Shown in pieces: positions 7,064 through 14,838 of a DNA stretch of 32,207 nt. Origin of the DNA: JAEZKC01 sp046538945. GTDB taxonomy: Bacteria; Fibrobacterota; Chitinivibrionia; Chitinivibrionales; Chitinispirillaceae. Every line of letters begins with the position of its first letter. Position 1 is the first letter of the stretch. The notes under the pieces are model-generated. The model was not told the origin of the DNA. It searched no databases and saw only the letters and a list, made by a program, of their open reading frames with translations. The stretch is from contig JBKHHW010000020.1 of the NCBI GenBank assembly GCA_046538945.1, positions 1 through 32,207 on the forward strand. Direction: 5' to 3'. The position numbers and the translations under genes are program-made.

Positions 7064-9568
7064 TCACCTGTTCAATAACCCAAGCGAAAAGCTCCACTCT
7101 GCTTGGGGAACCCAGCTGTCTCCCCGCCAACCCAGATGAACCTGCTGGGACAGATTCACTTTTGCATATTCGAATTCATGAAGAAGGCAAATACCAGTGT
7201 ACTGGACCAGAACGTTCCCGAACGCCCTGAACCGGGCGTCCTCATCCTCGAACTGGACATCCGGGTCGGGGATTCTGATATCCTCCTGCATCCAGACGGA
7301 AGGACCGAGCCAGAACCCGTAAGGCAATCTGTACAGGGTCTGTAGCTGCAGATACAAACGGAAGTTGTCTGTCTGGCCGTAGGCTCCGAAAATGGAAGCC
7401 AGCTGTTCCACTATCGGCGGCAGATCCCTTCCGCCGCTCAGGAGGAACTGATCGGCATAGTCACTCAGCTCCTGTCCCAAACCGGAGGTGTCCGTCACAA
7501 AAAGAGCCTGATTGAGTTTTACTGAGAAAGTCCCCTGAAACCGCCAGGGTGAAGTTCCTTGTCTGCGGTAATTGGTCTGGATCCGCGTCGCCACTCCGCC
7601 GCTGTAGAGTTTTTCATCATGGACACGCATGCTTATGCCACAGTCCACAAACAGGTAATTGCCTTTTGCATACTGGCTTTCCCCGAGCGGATTGCCCCCG
7701 ATAAAAAGAAAAGGGCTCTGGAAGGTGTTCAGCCCGAAAATCCCGCTTCCCAGTGTTTTGAAAATATCTGCTGAATGAAACCCCACACGAAGTCCGGACG
7801 TCTCAAACCCCAGGTCGGTGCTGAGCCGGTCTGTTTTCTGAAGGAAAAACCGGGTGTGGGCCTTTTGTGGCTCAGGCGTCACCTGGTAATAAACCTGCTG
7901 TGAAGCGCTGTTTCCGAAAGGATCCGTTGCGACCAGCAGAAACGTGTGAAGGCCCGGGGTCTGAGTATTGAGAACCAGTTCTTTTTCAGAAACGTTCCTC
8001 CTCTCCCCTTCTGCATTTACCAGTTCAAGCTTCAGAGAATCCCCGTCCCGGTCGGTCACCACCGGGACATAGACCGCCTTCTGATTCAGACTGTACACAT
8101 CTGTTGTCAATCGGCTCCGGAACAGCGGCGGCCGGCTGGGAAGAACCGTGCAGCTCTTTGTCACGGAAACGCGGACGGTATCATGCAGAAAGGTGAAGGT
8201 GACATGGTGCGAACCGCTCTTCATCGGGCGGACATGCAGCACGGCTTCCTCTCCTTCAGTTTCATATCTGGTTTCATTCGTACCTTCCACAGATTCAAGT
8301 TCCACATTGTGCTCATGCCATTCGGTCTGCTTCCACACTCTTTCGGGCCATCTGTAGACATGTCCCTGAATCAGAGTATCAACCGGCAACCTGAAATCTA
8401 TGGATACCGCCCTGTGGGCATTCGCAGGCGACAACACCTCCAGAGTGATTTTCTTTCTGCCAACAGCTTTCAGAGGATCTCTTGCCGCGATTATGAACGT
8501 GACGGACGTATCCTTTGAAAGCTGGGGAATGTCCCATTCGATCCTCCCGGAATTCTGATCTATTTTCATACCCTCAGGCTGGTTGAAAAGCCTGACCTCG
8601 ATCTCATGTGGCAGATGTTCCGCATCAACGATAAAAGGCCTGATACTGAGACGGGTGCCGCCGAATACCGGATCATCAACCTCAACCTGGATTTTCGGAG
8701 CACTGTTCTGGACTATATTGAGGGTGCAGGTGAACGACACCCGCTGCTTGCGGTTGTTGCCGACAGTGAATGTAAGCGGCCAGCTTCCCGCCTGAGTGGG
8801 AATTCCGGAAAGAGTATGTGACGAGTTGTCCCATGAAAGCCCGGGAGGCATTGGGGAGGAACAGCTGTAGGTCAACTGCCCCGACGGTTCAAGGGGGTCA
8901 ACAGCCCAGATCTGCCATGAGAACGGGTGACCGGTAAAGAGCCGGGTATCCGGTTTTTCTGTTATGAAGGAAGGTTTTTCTCTGTTCTGCTGAACCCTCA
9001 CCACATTCACAAACCTGAGTTCGTTCACCAGCTGCCTGGGTGCAACCAGTGTCATGTGTGGACCGCTGAATTTGATGACCATTTCAGAATGAGATGGTGT
9101 TTTCCCGAAGTAATCCTCGAAAATCTTCAGCAGCTCGCGACCAAGAGTATAGCCCTTCTTCTCTCTGCCCCCGGACACCTGACCGGACCTGGAGGCCCAC
9201 ACCTCGCTTTTTGCCCTGGCAGTAAGACTCATGACGGGAATGTCCTTAAGCTTGCTCAGTATTCCCATACTCTTCATTGTCTGCCAGATATCACCGTCAA
9301 TGAGAACGGCTTTGTCCCTGAAACGGATGATGTCCCCCTGGGAAACGCCCCGGCTGATATTGCTTATGTAGAATACCGGTTTACCTTCAGCAAGAAGCCT
9401 CCGGGCAAATTGGGAAGCAAGCGGCTGGTCGTCGAGGTAGGCAAGCCCCACATGGGCAAGCGGTTCTTTTCCGGCGCCCGTTGCAGAAAAAAGCACCACG
9501 AAGAAAAGATGCAGGAAAACCAGAACTCCCTTCATGCCCGGACATCCGCCTCTGGAGCAGCAATCCAT
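7064..9568 (-). CDS. Large exported Ig/cadherin-like repeat protein with beta-rich C-terminus
   Basis: A protein of 834 residues. A signal peptide follows a short N-terminal extension (core VLVFLHLFFVVLFSATGAG). Next is a ~200-residue region I do not recognise, then at least three Ig-like or cadherin-like modules. The first has the putative-Ig (He_PIG) pattern PPGLSWDNSSHTLSGIPTQAG. The next contains PEGMKIDQNSGRIEWDIP. A later one has VTDRDGDSLKLELVN and LVATDPFGNSASQQVYYQV. About the last 240 residues alternate polar and hydrophobic residues, as in an outer-membrane beta-barrel or related beta structure. Start: ATG 9568 overlaps the upstream TGA (TGATG) and has GAGGGG; ATG 9535 at the signal core is the alternative. 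Last gene of the four-gene proton-channel operon; plausibly its outer-membrane or periplasmic end. Confidence 0.78.
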   Translation of the reverse strand: MDCCSRGGCPGMKGVLVFLHLFFVVLFSATGAGKEPLAHVGLAYLDDQPLASQFARRLLAEGKPVFYISNISRGVSQGDIIRFRDKAVLIDGDIWQTMKSMGILSKLKDIPVMSLTARAKSEVWASRSGQVSGGREKKGYTLGRELLKIFEDYFGKTPSHSEMVIKFSGPHMTLVAPRQLVNELRFVNVVRVQQNREKPSFITEKPDTRLFTGHPFSWQIWAVDPLEPSGQLTYSCSSPMPPGLSWDNSSHTLSGIPTQAGSWPLTFTVGNNRKQRVSFTCTLNIVQNSAPKIQVEVDDPVFGGTRLSIRPFIVDAEHLPHEIEVRLFNQPEGMKIDQNSGRIEWDIPQLSKDTSVTFIIAARDPLKAVGRKKITLEVLSPANAHRAVSIDFRLPVDTLIQGHVYRWPERVWKQTEWHEHNVELESVEGTNETRYETEGEEAVLHVRPMKSGSHHVTFTFLHDTVRVSVTKSCTVLPSRPPLFRSRLTTDVYSLNQKAVYVPVVTDRDGDSLKLELVNAEGERRNVSEKELVLNTQTPGLHTFLLVATDPFGNSASQQVYYQVTPEPQKAHTRFFLQKTDRLSTDLGFETSGLRVGFHSADIFKTLGSGIFGLNTFQSPFLFIGGNPLGESQYAKGNYLFVDCGISMRVHDEKLYSGGVATRIQTNYRRQGTSPWRFQGTFSVKLNQALFVTDTSGLGQELSDYADQFLLSGGRDLPPIVEQLASIFGAYGQTDNFRLYLQLQTLYRLPYGFWLGPSVWMQEDIRIPDPDVQFEDEDARFRAFGNVLVQYTGICLLHEFEYAKVNLSQQVHLGWRGDSWVPQAEWSFSLGLLNR

Positions 9569-10098
9569 CAGAAGCCCCTCGTCTCTTCGGTCCATGCCCT
9601 GTATGCTTTCTGCATATCGACGGTAAGCTGGCTTTCGCCATAGTCTATGCTGTTGTTTTCCGTGAACCACTCCCGCTCCGCCTCGCTCCAGCGTATATCT
9701 CCGTATCTGTAGGTAACCACCGCATTGTGCCCCCTTACCGTAAAGGATATGTATTTGTCACGTTCGTGCATGATCACGGTGATCTCACCTCCGGGGGAGA
9801 GTGCTTCTATGTACCTTTTGTCTCCCGCCTCACTCACACCGACCTTATGCCCCTTCAGCCCGAAGGCGAGAAGGTAGGGCGCAGCAGCAGCGCCGTCGTG
9901 TTCCTGCCGGCTTATCCACCCGGAAAGCTTCTCCCAGTAGGTATCTTTCTGAGCTTCTTCAAGCTTGGTTCTGTCAATATTGACAAGAGGTATAAGAAAG
10001 AGAAAGAACAGAACGAAGGTCACCACCATAATGGACAGTGCGTCCTCCATGGAAATCGCGTTTCCCAGATCAACTTTCGTTTCTCTGCCTCTAATCAT
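9568..10098 (-). CDS. ExbD/TolR-like single-pass partner of the proton-channel protein
   Basis: A 176-residue protein with a short cytoplasmic N-terminus, one membrane helix at about 20-39, and a soluble ~135-residue C-terminus. Acidic residues E18 and D19 sit just before the helix in SMEDALSIMVVTFVLFF, the place where ExbD, TolR and MotB carry the proton-accepting aspartate. The C-terminal part has beta-strand stretches (YIEALSPGGEITVIMH, DKYISFTVRG) but no clear OmpA or TolR motif, so it may be a diverged partner. ATG 10098 overlaps the channel gene's stop by eight bases (ATGATTAG). An open frame reaches further up to 10131 but lies inside the channel gene. The ExbD-like assignment rests on layout and neighbour, not on strong sequence identity. 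Confidence 0.66.
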   Translation of the reverse strand: MIRGRETKVDLGNAISMEDALSIMVVTFVLFFLFLIPLVNIDRTKLEEAQKDTYWEKLSGWISRQEHDGAAAAPYLLAFGLKGHKVGVSEAGDKRYIEALSPGGEITVIMHERDKYISFTVRGHNAVVTYRYGDIRWSEAEREWFTENNSIDYGESQLTVDMQKAYRAWTEETRGF

Positions 10099-11185
10099 TT
10101 TTCTTCTCCGCCACAAGAGAAACCGGAGCAAGGCTCTGCAGCTTCGCCCCCAGCACAGAACGGTACTGAGCCTCGTACTCTGTCAGAAGAGCTATTTTTC
10201 TGCCCATTTCCTTCTCCAGAGGTATGAGCCTCACCATCTGACGGCCGGTTTCCTCTACCCGGGAAGCAAGAGACTTCAGCTGTTCATCCATTGACCGGTG
10301 AATATCGGTGACCTTCCGTGTGAACTCCTTCTGCAAACAAGCGAGCTCCTCCAGGTACTTTCTTTCCGCGGCGGCCGCGTTTTCCTTTATTCTGGGCTGA
10401 AGATGGATGAGGCACCAGTCATCGAGATTGTTGTTCACCATTTCAAACTGCCCCAGAATCCGCTCGAATACCTGGATTGTCAGCAATTCGATGAAAATTG
10501 ACAGCCCGGTTGCAAAAAGTGTGGTTAATATGGCGTAGGCGTCGCCGTCGATAGCCTTGACGATGTCGTTTATGAATTTGAACTCGCCCTGGCTTCCCTG
10601 AAGAGAAAGCATGGCCTGCTTCATAGGCTCGAAGGTCATGAGAAGTCCGATAAGAGTCCCCAGAAATCCAAGCTTCAGAGTTATACGGTTGACTGTAGAA
10701 TGGAAGGAGATGGTTTTGGAAGCTACCTGGTCACGACGGACCGCCGCATGATCCATCATGCGCTCAATCCCTCTTGTCTCCCCCTGCACTCCCAGCTGTA
10801 TCCAGCGCAGAATGCTGTCCCGAATCTGGCAGGGAGGTGCATCAGTAAACATCTTCTGCTGCAGAGTCCTCAGATCGGGAGTTTCTCCCTCACTTTTCAC
10901 TATCGAGAGAGTCTTCTGGGCTTTTGTGGCCCCTGCCCTCAGGGTAAGATACTGAAACAGCGCTCCCAGCTGACCGTAAACAAAAAGTACCAGAATGGCC
11001 CAGAGAAACGGATCTGTATACCATGTGGGCTGAAAATAGAAAAATCCCAGCACCGCCCCTGCGATCATGGGTAAAGGCAACGCGGTCGCGTAGGTCGAAA
11101 GATCCTTGGAACTTTTGAGATGCTTGGACGCTACATCAAGAGTGGAATACTTGAGAACGTCGTGTGTTTTCTGATTATTGCTCAT
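10091..11185 (-). CDS. MotA/TolQ/ExbB-family proton-channel protein with coiled-coil tail
   Basis: A 364-residue protein with four membrane helices, at about 33-51, 60-80, 167-187 and 216-238. The last two form the MotA/TolQ/ExbB core: LKLGFLGTLIGLLMTF matches the GxxGTxxG segment and AYAILTTLFATGLSIF the second pore helix. A cytoplasmic loop of ~85 residues lies between helices 2 and 3. The C-terminal ~120 residues are charged and helical with heptad-like spacing (EFTRKVTDIHRSMDEQLKSL), longer than in ExbB or TolQ. Start ATG 11185 has AGGAG seven bases upstream and overlaps the previous stop; a TTG at 11188 is less likely. With the ExbD-like gene it should make an inner-membrane proton-driven motor or energiser. 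Confidence 0.85.
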   Translation of the reverse strand: MSNNQKTHDVLKYSTLDVASKHLKSSKDLSTYATALPLPMIAGAVLGFFYFQPTWYTDPFLWAILVLFVYGQLGALFQYLTLRAGATKAQKTLSIVKSEGETPDLRTLQQKMFTDAPPCQIRDSILRWIQLGVQGETRGIERMMDHAAVRRDQVASKTISFHSTVNRITLKLGFLGTLIGLLMTFEPMKQAMLSLQGSQGEFKFINDIVKAIDGDAYAILTTLFATGLSIFIELLTIQVFERILGQFEMVNNNLDDWCLIHLQPRIKENAAAAERKYLEELACLQKEFTRKVTDIHRSMDEQLKSLASRVEETGRQMVRLIPLEKEMGRKIALLTEYEAQYRSVLGAKLQSLAPVSLVAEKKND

Positions 11186-12350
11186 CAATAGTCTCCTGTC
11201 GACTTTTCTTCAGATCGAAAGTCATCCTGGTTGAAAATCCCACATTGTACCTGCGCAGGTTCCAGTAGTGAAAATGAAAGCGCAGCGGTTCCATTGTGAA
11301 AGGAAGGTCGAAACCGGAATAGCTGAAAAGGTTGACTGAAATCCGTGGTGTTTGGATCCAGGCTCCGGGCACCCACACATCGGAAGCCCTGGTCAGGGAT
11401 GCTCCCCAGGTTCCCCAGATAAAAGGCAGAGAATCAAGGCTGACCCTGGAAATGGTTTTCCTGTAGAGATCACCGTCGAAAATCATATCGAAATGGAAAT
11501 GTCCGGCTTTCATGTATAGAGCATGACCGACATTTCCTTTATGACCCCTGCTCCAGCGCCTGCTCATCCCCGCAAGCGTTTCCCCCTGCTCACCCAAATA
11601 GATCATCGAAGCCATATCATCTTCAAGCCAGAAATATTCAGGAATCACCCATCCGGCCTGCTTCATTTCGTAGCGGATGAAGGGCAGACCGATAGTCCAG
11701 GAAAGGGAGCCGTTATTGAAATGGTTGAGAGAATCACCCTGGAGCTCCTCTGCCAGAGAACCGTGAAAGGAACTTCCATGAAAACCGACACCGGCATAAA
11801 CGAAAAAAAGCCTGCCCAGATAGTCAACATGCACGGTGTTGCGTATGACAAGGGTACGGCTTGCAGCCATGTCGAACCTGTCGGCCAGCGAAAAGCCGGT
11901 GGGCCACGATCCAAGCTCCAAAAAGGCATCCAGCTTTCTTTTCACCGGAATATTTTCATCTATCAAAAGAGCGCAGAACGATTCTTCACCCCAAAGCTGC
12001 TCTGCCCGGTTGGGTTTCCGATGAGCCGGTTCCGCTCTATCCTCTTGGCGGTATTGAGGATACCTCTGAAGAAACTGCTCTGTTTTCTCTTGAGACAGTT
12101 CACCTATCTGGGTTCCATCCCTGAACACGATCAGAACCCCGGAAAGATCATTCCGCACACAAACCCTGTATTCAGCTCCGGGAATCCGTTCCGAGAAACC
12201 GGCAGATGCCAGATCTTTGATAGCCTGAGAGTCACTGACGACCAAGGGAACGCAGGGAGTCTGTGCACCGGTGGCCGAAGCCAGGGCCAGTATGCCGGCA
12301 AAAATGATCCCGGAATGCCATTCTATGTTCAGCTTGCAACGTGAAAACAC
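11175..12350 (-). CDS. Exported protein of unknown function, first gene of proton-channel operon
   Basis: A 391-residue protein that I do not recognise. The N-terminus is a signal peptide (hydrophobic core GIIFAGILALASATGAQ, cleavage near residue 30). Residues ~35-130 form a small polar domain with SGVLIVFRDGTQIGELSQEK. From ~165 to the end the sequence is rich in Trp, Phe, Tyr and Gly with alternating hydrophobic residues (LRFHFHYWNLRRYNVGFSTR), suggesting an outer-membrane beta-barrel or beta-sandwich. The start is GTG at 12350 with AAGGA nine bases upstream; no in-frame ATG fits before the signal peptide. Its stop overlaps the start of the channel gene, so it belongs to the operon. A promoter lies 60-90 bp upstream. 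Confidence 0.7.
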   Translation of the reverse strand: MFSRCKLNIEWHSGIIFAGILALASATGAQTPCVPLVVSDSQAIKDLASAGFSERIPGAEYRVCVRNDLSGVLIVFRDGTQIGELSQEKTEQFLQRYPQYRQEDRAEPAHRKPNRAEQLWGEESFCALLIDENIPVKRKLDAFLELGSWPTGFSLADRFDMAASRTLVIRNTVHVDYLGRLFFVYAGVGFHGSSFHGSLAEELQGDSLNHFNNGSLSWTIGLPFIRYEMKQAGWVIPEYFWLEDDMASMIYLGEQGETLAGMSRRWSRGHKGNVGHALYMKAGHFHFDMIFDGDLYRKTISRVSLDSLPFIWGTWGASLTRASDVWVPGAWIQTPRISVNLFSYSGFDLPFTMEPLRFHFHYWNLRRYNVGFSTRMTFDLKKSRQETIDEQ

Positions 12351-12409
12351 GATAACGGTTCCTTAACCTGAGCAGAAGCGGCCATAAGCCGATGAAATAC
12401 ATACAGTTA

Positions 12410-12438
12410 ATTATGAATTAAAGGAAAGGGTTGGTCAA
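12410..12438 (-). promoter_or_regulatory. sigma70-type promoter of the four-gene proton-channel operon
   Basis: On the minus strand TTGACC (12438-12433) is followed by exactly 17 bp and CATAAT (12415-12410), each one base off consensus. Expected transcription start is near 12403, giving a leader of about 50 bases before GTG 12350. Consensus-based call. Confidence 0.66.
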
Positions 12439-12547
12439 GTACGGACTAACTGATCTGTATTCAATATGAGTATAGAAGTTAGCAAAAACAGATCCGATTA
12501 ACCTCATACAGAATAAAAAAGCTCACCCTTGGGAGGGAACCGTCCCA

Positions 12548-12564
12548 GCCGCCCTCGGGGCGGT
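12548..12564 (+). other. GC-rich hairpin before orphan ORF
   Basis: CCGCCC (12549-12554), loop TCG, GGGCGG (12558-12563), with flanking bases extending the pairing by a wobble. It lies 15 bp before the GTG of the following ORF. No T tract follows, so it is not a normal terminator; function unknown. Confidence 0.35.
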
Positions 12565-12577
12565 TACCGGAATAAGA

Positions 12578-12883
12578 GTGCAACTTATCCTTACCGCCGG
12601 TCTGGAGAAGCGTGTTTACGGAAGCATTGACCATACCGCGGCACTGGTGAATGCACCCGAAGCGGCAGGTCCCGGACTGTACCCTGTTTCAGATGAAATA
12701 ATAAGCGAACTTGAGGCAATCGGGATGCTCACAGGTGCAAACGCGCGCCTTGTGGCAGGAGGAGGGGTGTGCGGTGCGGAAGGATCGGTGTGGATTGCGG
12801 TAAGCAGCACTGAGGAACAGATGAAAAAAGCCGGAAGCGTACTTGATGAAATACGGAATGAACCGGAGTTCTGTTATGATTAG
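12578..12883 (+). CDS. Hypothetical 101-residue protein
   Basis: I do not recognise this protein. It begins at a GTG with only a weak ribosome site; the same frame is open back to 12476 but offers no better start. It is predicted soluble and acidic: LILTAGLEKRVYGSIDHTAA, then a glycine-rich loop ARLVAGGGVCGAEGSVWIAV and a C-terminal helix EEQMKKAGSVLDEIRNE. The alternation of strand-like and helix-like parts looks like a real small alpha/beta domain and not random sequence. An intrinsic terminator follows 10 bp after the stop, supporting a transcribed gene. It could also be the remnant of a longer gene whose front is lost. It lies alone, divergent from the proton-channel operon. Confidence 0.5.
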   Translation: MQLILTAGLEKRVYGSIDHTAALVNAPEAAGPGLYPVSDEIISELEAIGMLTGANARLVAGGGVCGAEGSVWIAVSSTEEQMKKAGSVLDEIRNEPEFCYD

Positions 12884-12893
12884 AAAAAAACGA

Positions 12894-12930
12894 AAAAACC
12901 CGCTGAAGAAATCATCCGCAGCGGGTTTTT
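12894..12930. terminator. Bidirectional intrinsic terminator
   Basis: A 12-bp stem (12894-12905 with 12919-12930), core AAAACCCGCTG...CAGCGGGTTTT, around a 13-base loop. The plus strand ends in five Ts and the minus strand in six, so it works both ways: it ends the hypothetical ORF (+) and the tRNA-Ser gene (-), whose CCA end touches it. Confidence 0.88.
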
Positions 12931-13015
12931 GGCGGAGGACGAGGGACTCGAACCCCCAAGGCCGCAAGGCCGGCGGTTTTCAAGACCGCTGGATTACCAA
13001 TTATCCTAGTCCTCC
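12930..13015 (-). tRNA. tRNA-Ser (anticodon UGA)
   Basis: Read on the minus strand, an 86-base class II tRNA. The acceptor stem GGAGGAC pairs with GTCCTCC, followed by discriminator G and an encoded CCA. The anticodon stem GCGGT/ACCGC encloses CTTGAAA, giving anticodon UGA. The variable arm is long (CGGCC-TTGC-GGCC), as expected for serine. The T loop TTCGAGT is standard. It reads UCA and, by wobble, other UCN codons. Confidence 0.95.
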
Positions 13016-13031
13016 AAAACTTCAGGGAGGT

Positions 13032-13060
13032 AAAATACTACCTGCAAGCGCCGTGCGCAA
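13032..13060 (-). promoter_or_regulatory. Putative promoter of tRNA-Ser
   Basis: On the minus strand TTGCGC (13060-13055), 17 bp, then TATTTT (13037-13032); each matches the consensus at four of six positions. The predicted start is about ten bases before the tRNA. It lies just after the comF stop, so the tRNA need not depend on comF transcription. Confidence 0.42.
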
Positions 13061-13062
13061 TT

Positions 13063-13809
13063 TCAATCTCTGCCCATAGACAGCACCCGCACGCCTCTGC
13101 AGCCGGCTTTAAGAAGCTCCCCGGTGCAGGCTTCCACCGTGGCACCGGTAGTGAGGACATCATCCACCAGAAGTACCCGCCTGTTTCTTATTTGATATGC
13201 CTTCGCGCCGTTAATACCGAATGCCGACTCCAGATTCCTTATCCTGCTTTCCTTGTCGAGCTTTGTCTGAGTGCCGGTTTTCTTTCTGCGCACCAGCAGA
13301 TCAGTTCTCACCTCCAACCCAACACCCAAACCGCTCACTATCCCCCGGGCAAACCACTCCGCCTGGTTATACCCCCTCTGGCGCATTCTTGATTTGTGAA
13401 GAGGAACCGGTATCACCAGATCAATATCATCCAAAAACTCATCCGGAAGCCGGGGGGCAGAAACAAGCCCGACATGAAAAGCCAGCCTTCTTTTACCTTT
13501 GTACTTTATGTGATGAGCTATCGAACGCAGCAGATCGTCAAAATCATAAAAGGAAAACACTTTTTCGAACGGGAAATCCCAGGCAATTTCACAAGTGCAC
13601 TCTCTGATCTTTCTGTTCTGGGAACAGAAGGGACAGGTATCACGCGAGTTGTGATTGGTTTCCAGTGTATGCAGGCAGTGAGAACAGAACCAGGTGTCGT
13701 GAAGGGGGTTATTGCAAATAATGCACAGAGGAGGGACTAGAAAGTCCCCCACTCGTTTGCAGAGATCTGATAAGCTACTTCTGACCCACCGCAGATTCGG
13801 AGGGCTCAT
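13063..13809 (-). CDS. comF: ComF family protein (phosphoribosyltransferase-like)
   Basis: A 248-residue protein with the ComF layout. An N-terminal zinc-ribbon region has CIIC (29-32), CSHC (42-45), CPFC (59-62) and CTC (71-73). A phosphoribosyltransferase-type domain follows, with IPVPLHKSRMRQRGYNQAE near the centre and the PRPP-binding loop VLLVDDVLTTGAT at 212-224. ComF proteins act in DNA uptake, and in recombination or replication restart in some bacteria; the enzyme activity is unproven. The ATG at 13809 overlaps the end of lgt by 35 bases, so the true start could be slightly downstream. It is probably co-transcribed with lgt, which is an uncommon but harmless pairing. Confidence 0.92.
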   Translation of the reverse strand: MSPPNLRWVRSSLSDLCKRVGDFLVPPLCIICNNPLHDTWFCSHCLHTLETNHNSRDTCPFCSQNRKIRECTCEIAWDFPFEKVFSFYDFDDLLRSIAHHIKYKGKRRLAFHVGLVSAPRLPDEFLDDIDLVIPVPLHKSRMRQRGYNQAEWFARGIVSGLGVGLEVRTDLLVRRKKTGTQTKLDKESRIRNLESAFGINGAKAYQIRNRRVLLVDDVLTTGATVEACTGELLKAGCRGVRVLSMGRD

Positions 13810-14647
13810 CCGATTCCACCTGCTTTGAGTCGACTGCGGGCTGCGGCGCGACTTCCCTGTTGAGGTAATTTCTGAGGATCAGTCCGCCGAACACTATAAA
13901 CATAAAGATGCACACGACCTGATTGTGAGAAAGCGGCCCCAGCTTTTCCGAAGGCATATACACCCGGCTGAAATCCACCATGAACCGCAGCACGGAGTAA
14001 AGAAGACCCACGAGATAGAACTGCAGTCCCGCGAAAGGCTTTTTCCGTCCGACCAGCAGAACTACAATTCCGATAATCAGTCCCCCGACAGACTCGAAAA
14101 GCTGGGAGGGCAGAAGTCCGCTGGCGTGAACGTGCTGCTGATAATCGCCCGCGGGGCTGATGGGCGGGAAACTCACCGAACACGCTGCCCCCTCCTCGGC
14201 GGCAGCTCCGTAGCAGCAACCGTTGAGAAAACAGCCTATTCTGGTGAGAAAAATTCCGAAACCGATACTTGGTGCCGACGCATCGGCATAAGGCAGAAAC
14301 GGCAGTTTCTTCAGCTTGAAGAAAAGGGCTCCTGCGATAATGGCTCCTATAAAACCGCCATACATCACCAAACCGCCGATCCCGACCGATCCACCATGGA
14401 AAGGATTGATTATGGCCATCAAATTACCCTGAAATTCCTCGAAATGAAGAATAACATAGTAGAGCCGGGAACCGAGAATGGCCGAAAGAATGACATACAA
14501 ACCCACGTCCGAAATGACATCCGGATTGAGCCCGGCCTTTTTAGCCCGCCAGCTGCCAAGCCAGATTCCGAAAAGAAACGAGAGCGCGAGCATCATCCCG
14601 TAGGCAGGAACCGGAAACGAAAATATTTTGAACAATACCGGATGCAT
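13775..14647 (-). CDS. lgt: Prolipoprotein diacylglyceryl transferase
   Basis: A 290-residue inner-membrane enzyme that moves diacylglycerol from phosphatidylglycerol to the lipobox cysteine of prolipoproteins. It begins MHPVLFKIFSFPVPAYGMML, a typical Lgt opening with the conserved PxxxYG. The GGLVMYGGFIGA segment (about 91-102) and the Lgt signature RIGCFLNGCCYG (136-147) are both present, with about seven membrane helices. The position where E. coli Lgt has His103 is Tyr here, a change seen in other lineages. ATG 14647 has GGAAAGG upstream. The C-terminus carries a short polar extension (PQPAVDSKQVESDEPSES). Together with the LolA-like gene in the window it shows lipoprotein maturation and transport in this organism. 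Confidence 0.96.
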   Translation of the reverse strand: MHPVLFKIFSFPVPAYGMMLALSFLFGIWLGSWRAKKAGLNPDVISDVGLYVILSAILGSRLYYVILHFEEFQGNLMAIINPFHGGSVGIGGLVMYGGFIGAIIAGALFFKLKKLPFLPYADASAPSIGFGIFLTRIGCFLNGCCYGAAAEEGAACSVSFPPISPAGDYQQHVHASGLLPSQLFESVGGLIIGIVVLLVGRKKPFAGLQFYLVGLLYSVLRFMVDFSRVYMPSEKLGPLSHNQVVCIFMFIVFGGLILRNYLNREVAPQPAVDSKQVESDEPSESAVGQK

Positions 14648-14838
14648 TGAGAGCCTTTCCTTTTTGAGTATTCTGATCGAAAGAGAGTTACGGTCTCGAA
14701 AAACGGATATTTTCAGGCCCCGGGCAGAAACTGTCCGGAAAACCCTCAGCTAGAAAATAGCTATTTAATACGTTACGGCGAAATAAAAACACCAAAAAAA
14801 GTGGAAATGTTATCCCCTTTCAGGCTCCACCTTGCCGC

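Noticed and set aside
10091..11185. Zorya defence system (ZorA-like long-tailed MotA protein)
   Set aside because: No ZorC/ZorD or ZorE nuclease/helicase genes adjoin, the partner lacks an OmpA domain and the other two genes are exported. An envelope function fits better.
7064..12350. Tol-Pal or TonB-ExbB-ExbD operon
   Set aside because: No TolA, TolB, Pal or TonB-like protein is present, and the Ig-repeat and beta-rich proteins do not belong to those systems.
14720..14766. Palindromes AAATAGCTATTT (14755-14766) and CCGGGCA...TGTCCGG (14720-14738) as terminator or operator
   Set aside because: No T tract follows the stems on either strand and no partner site is visible, so a function cannot be supported.
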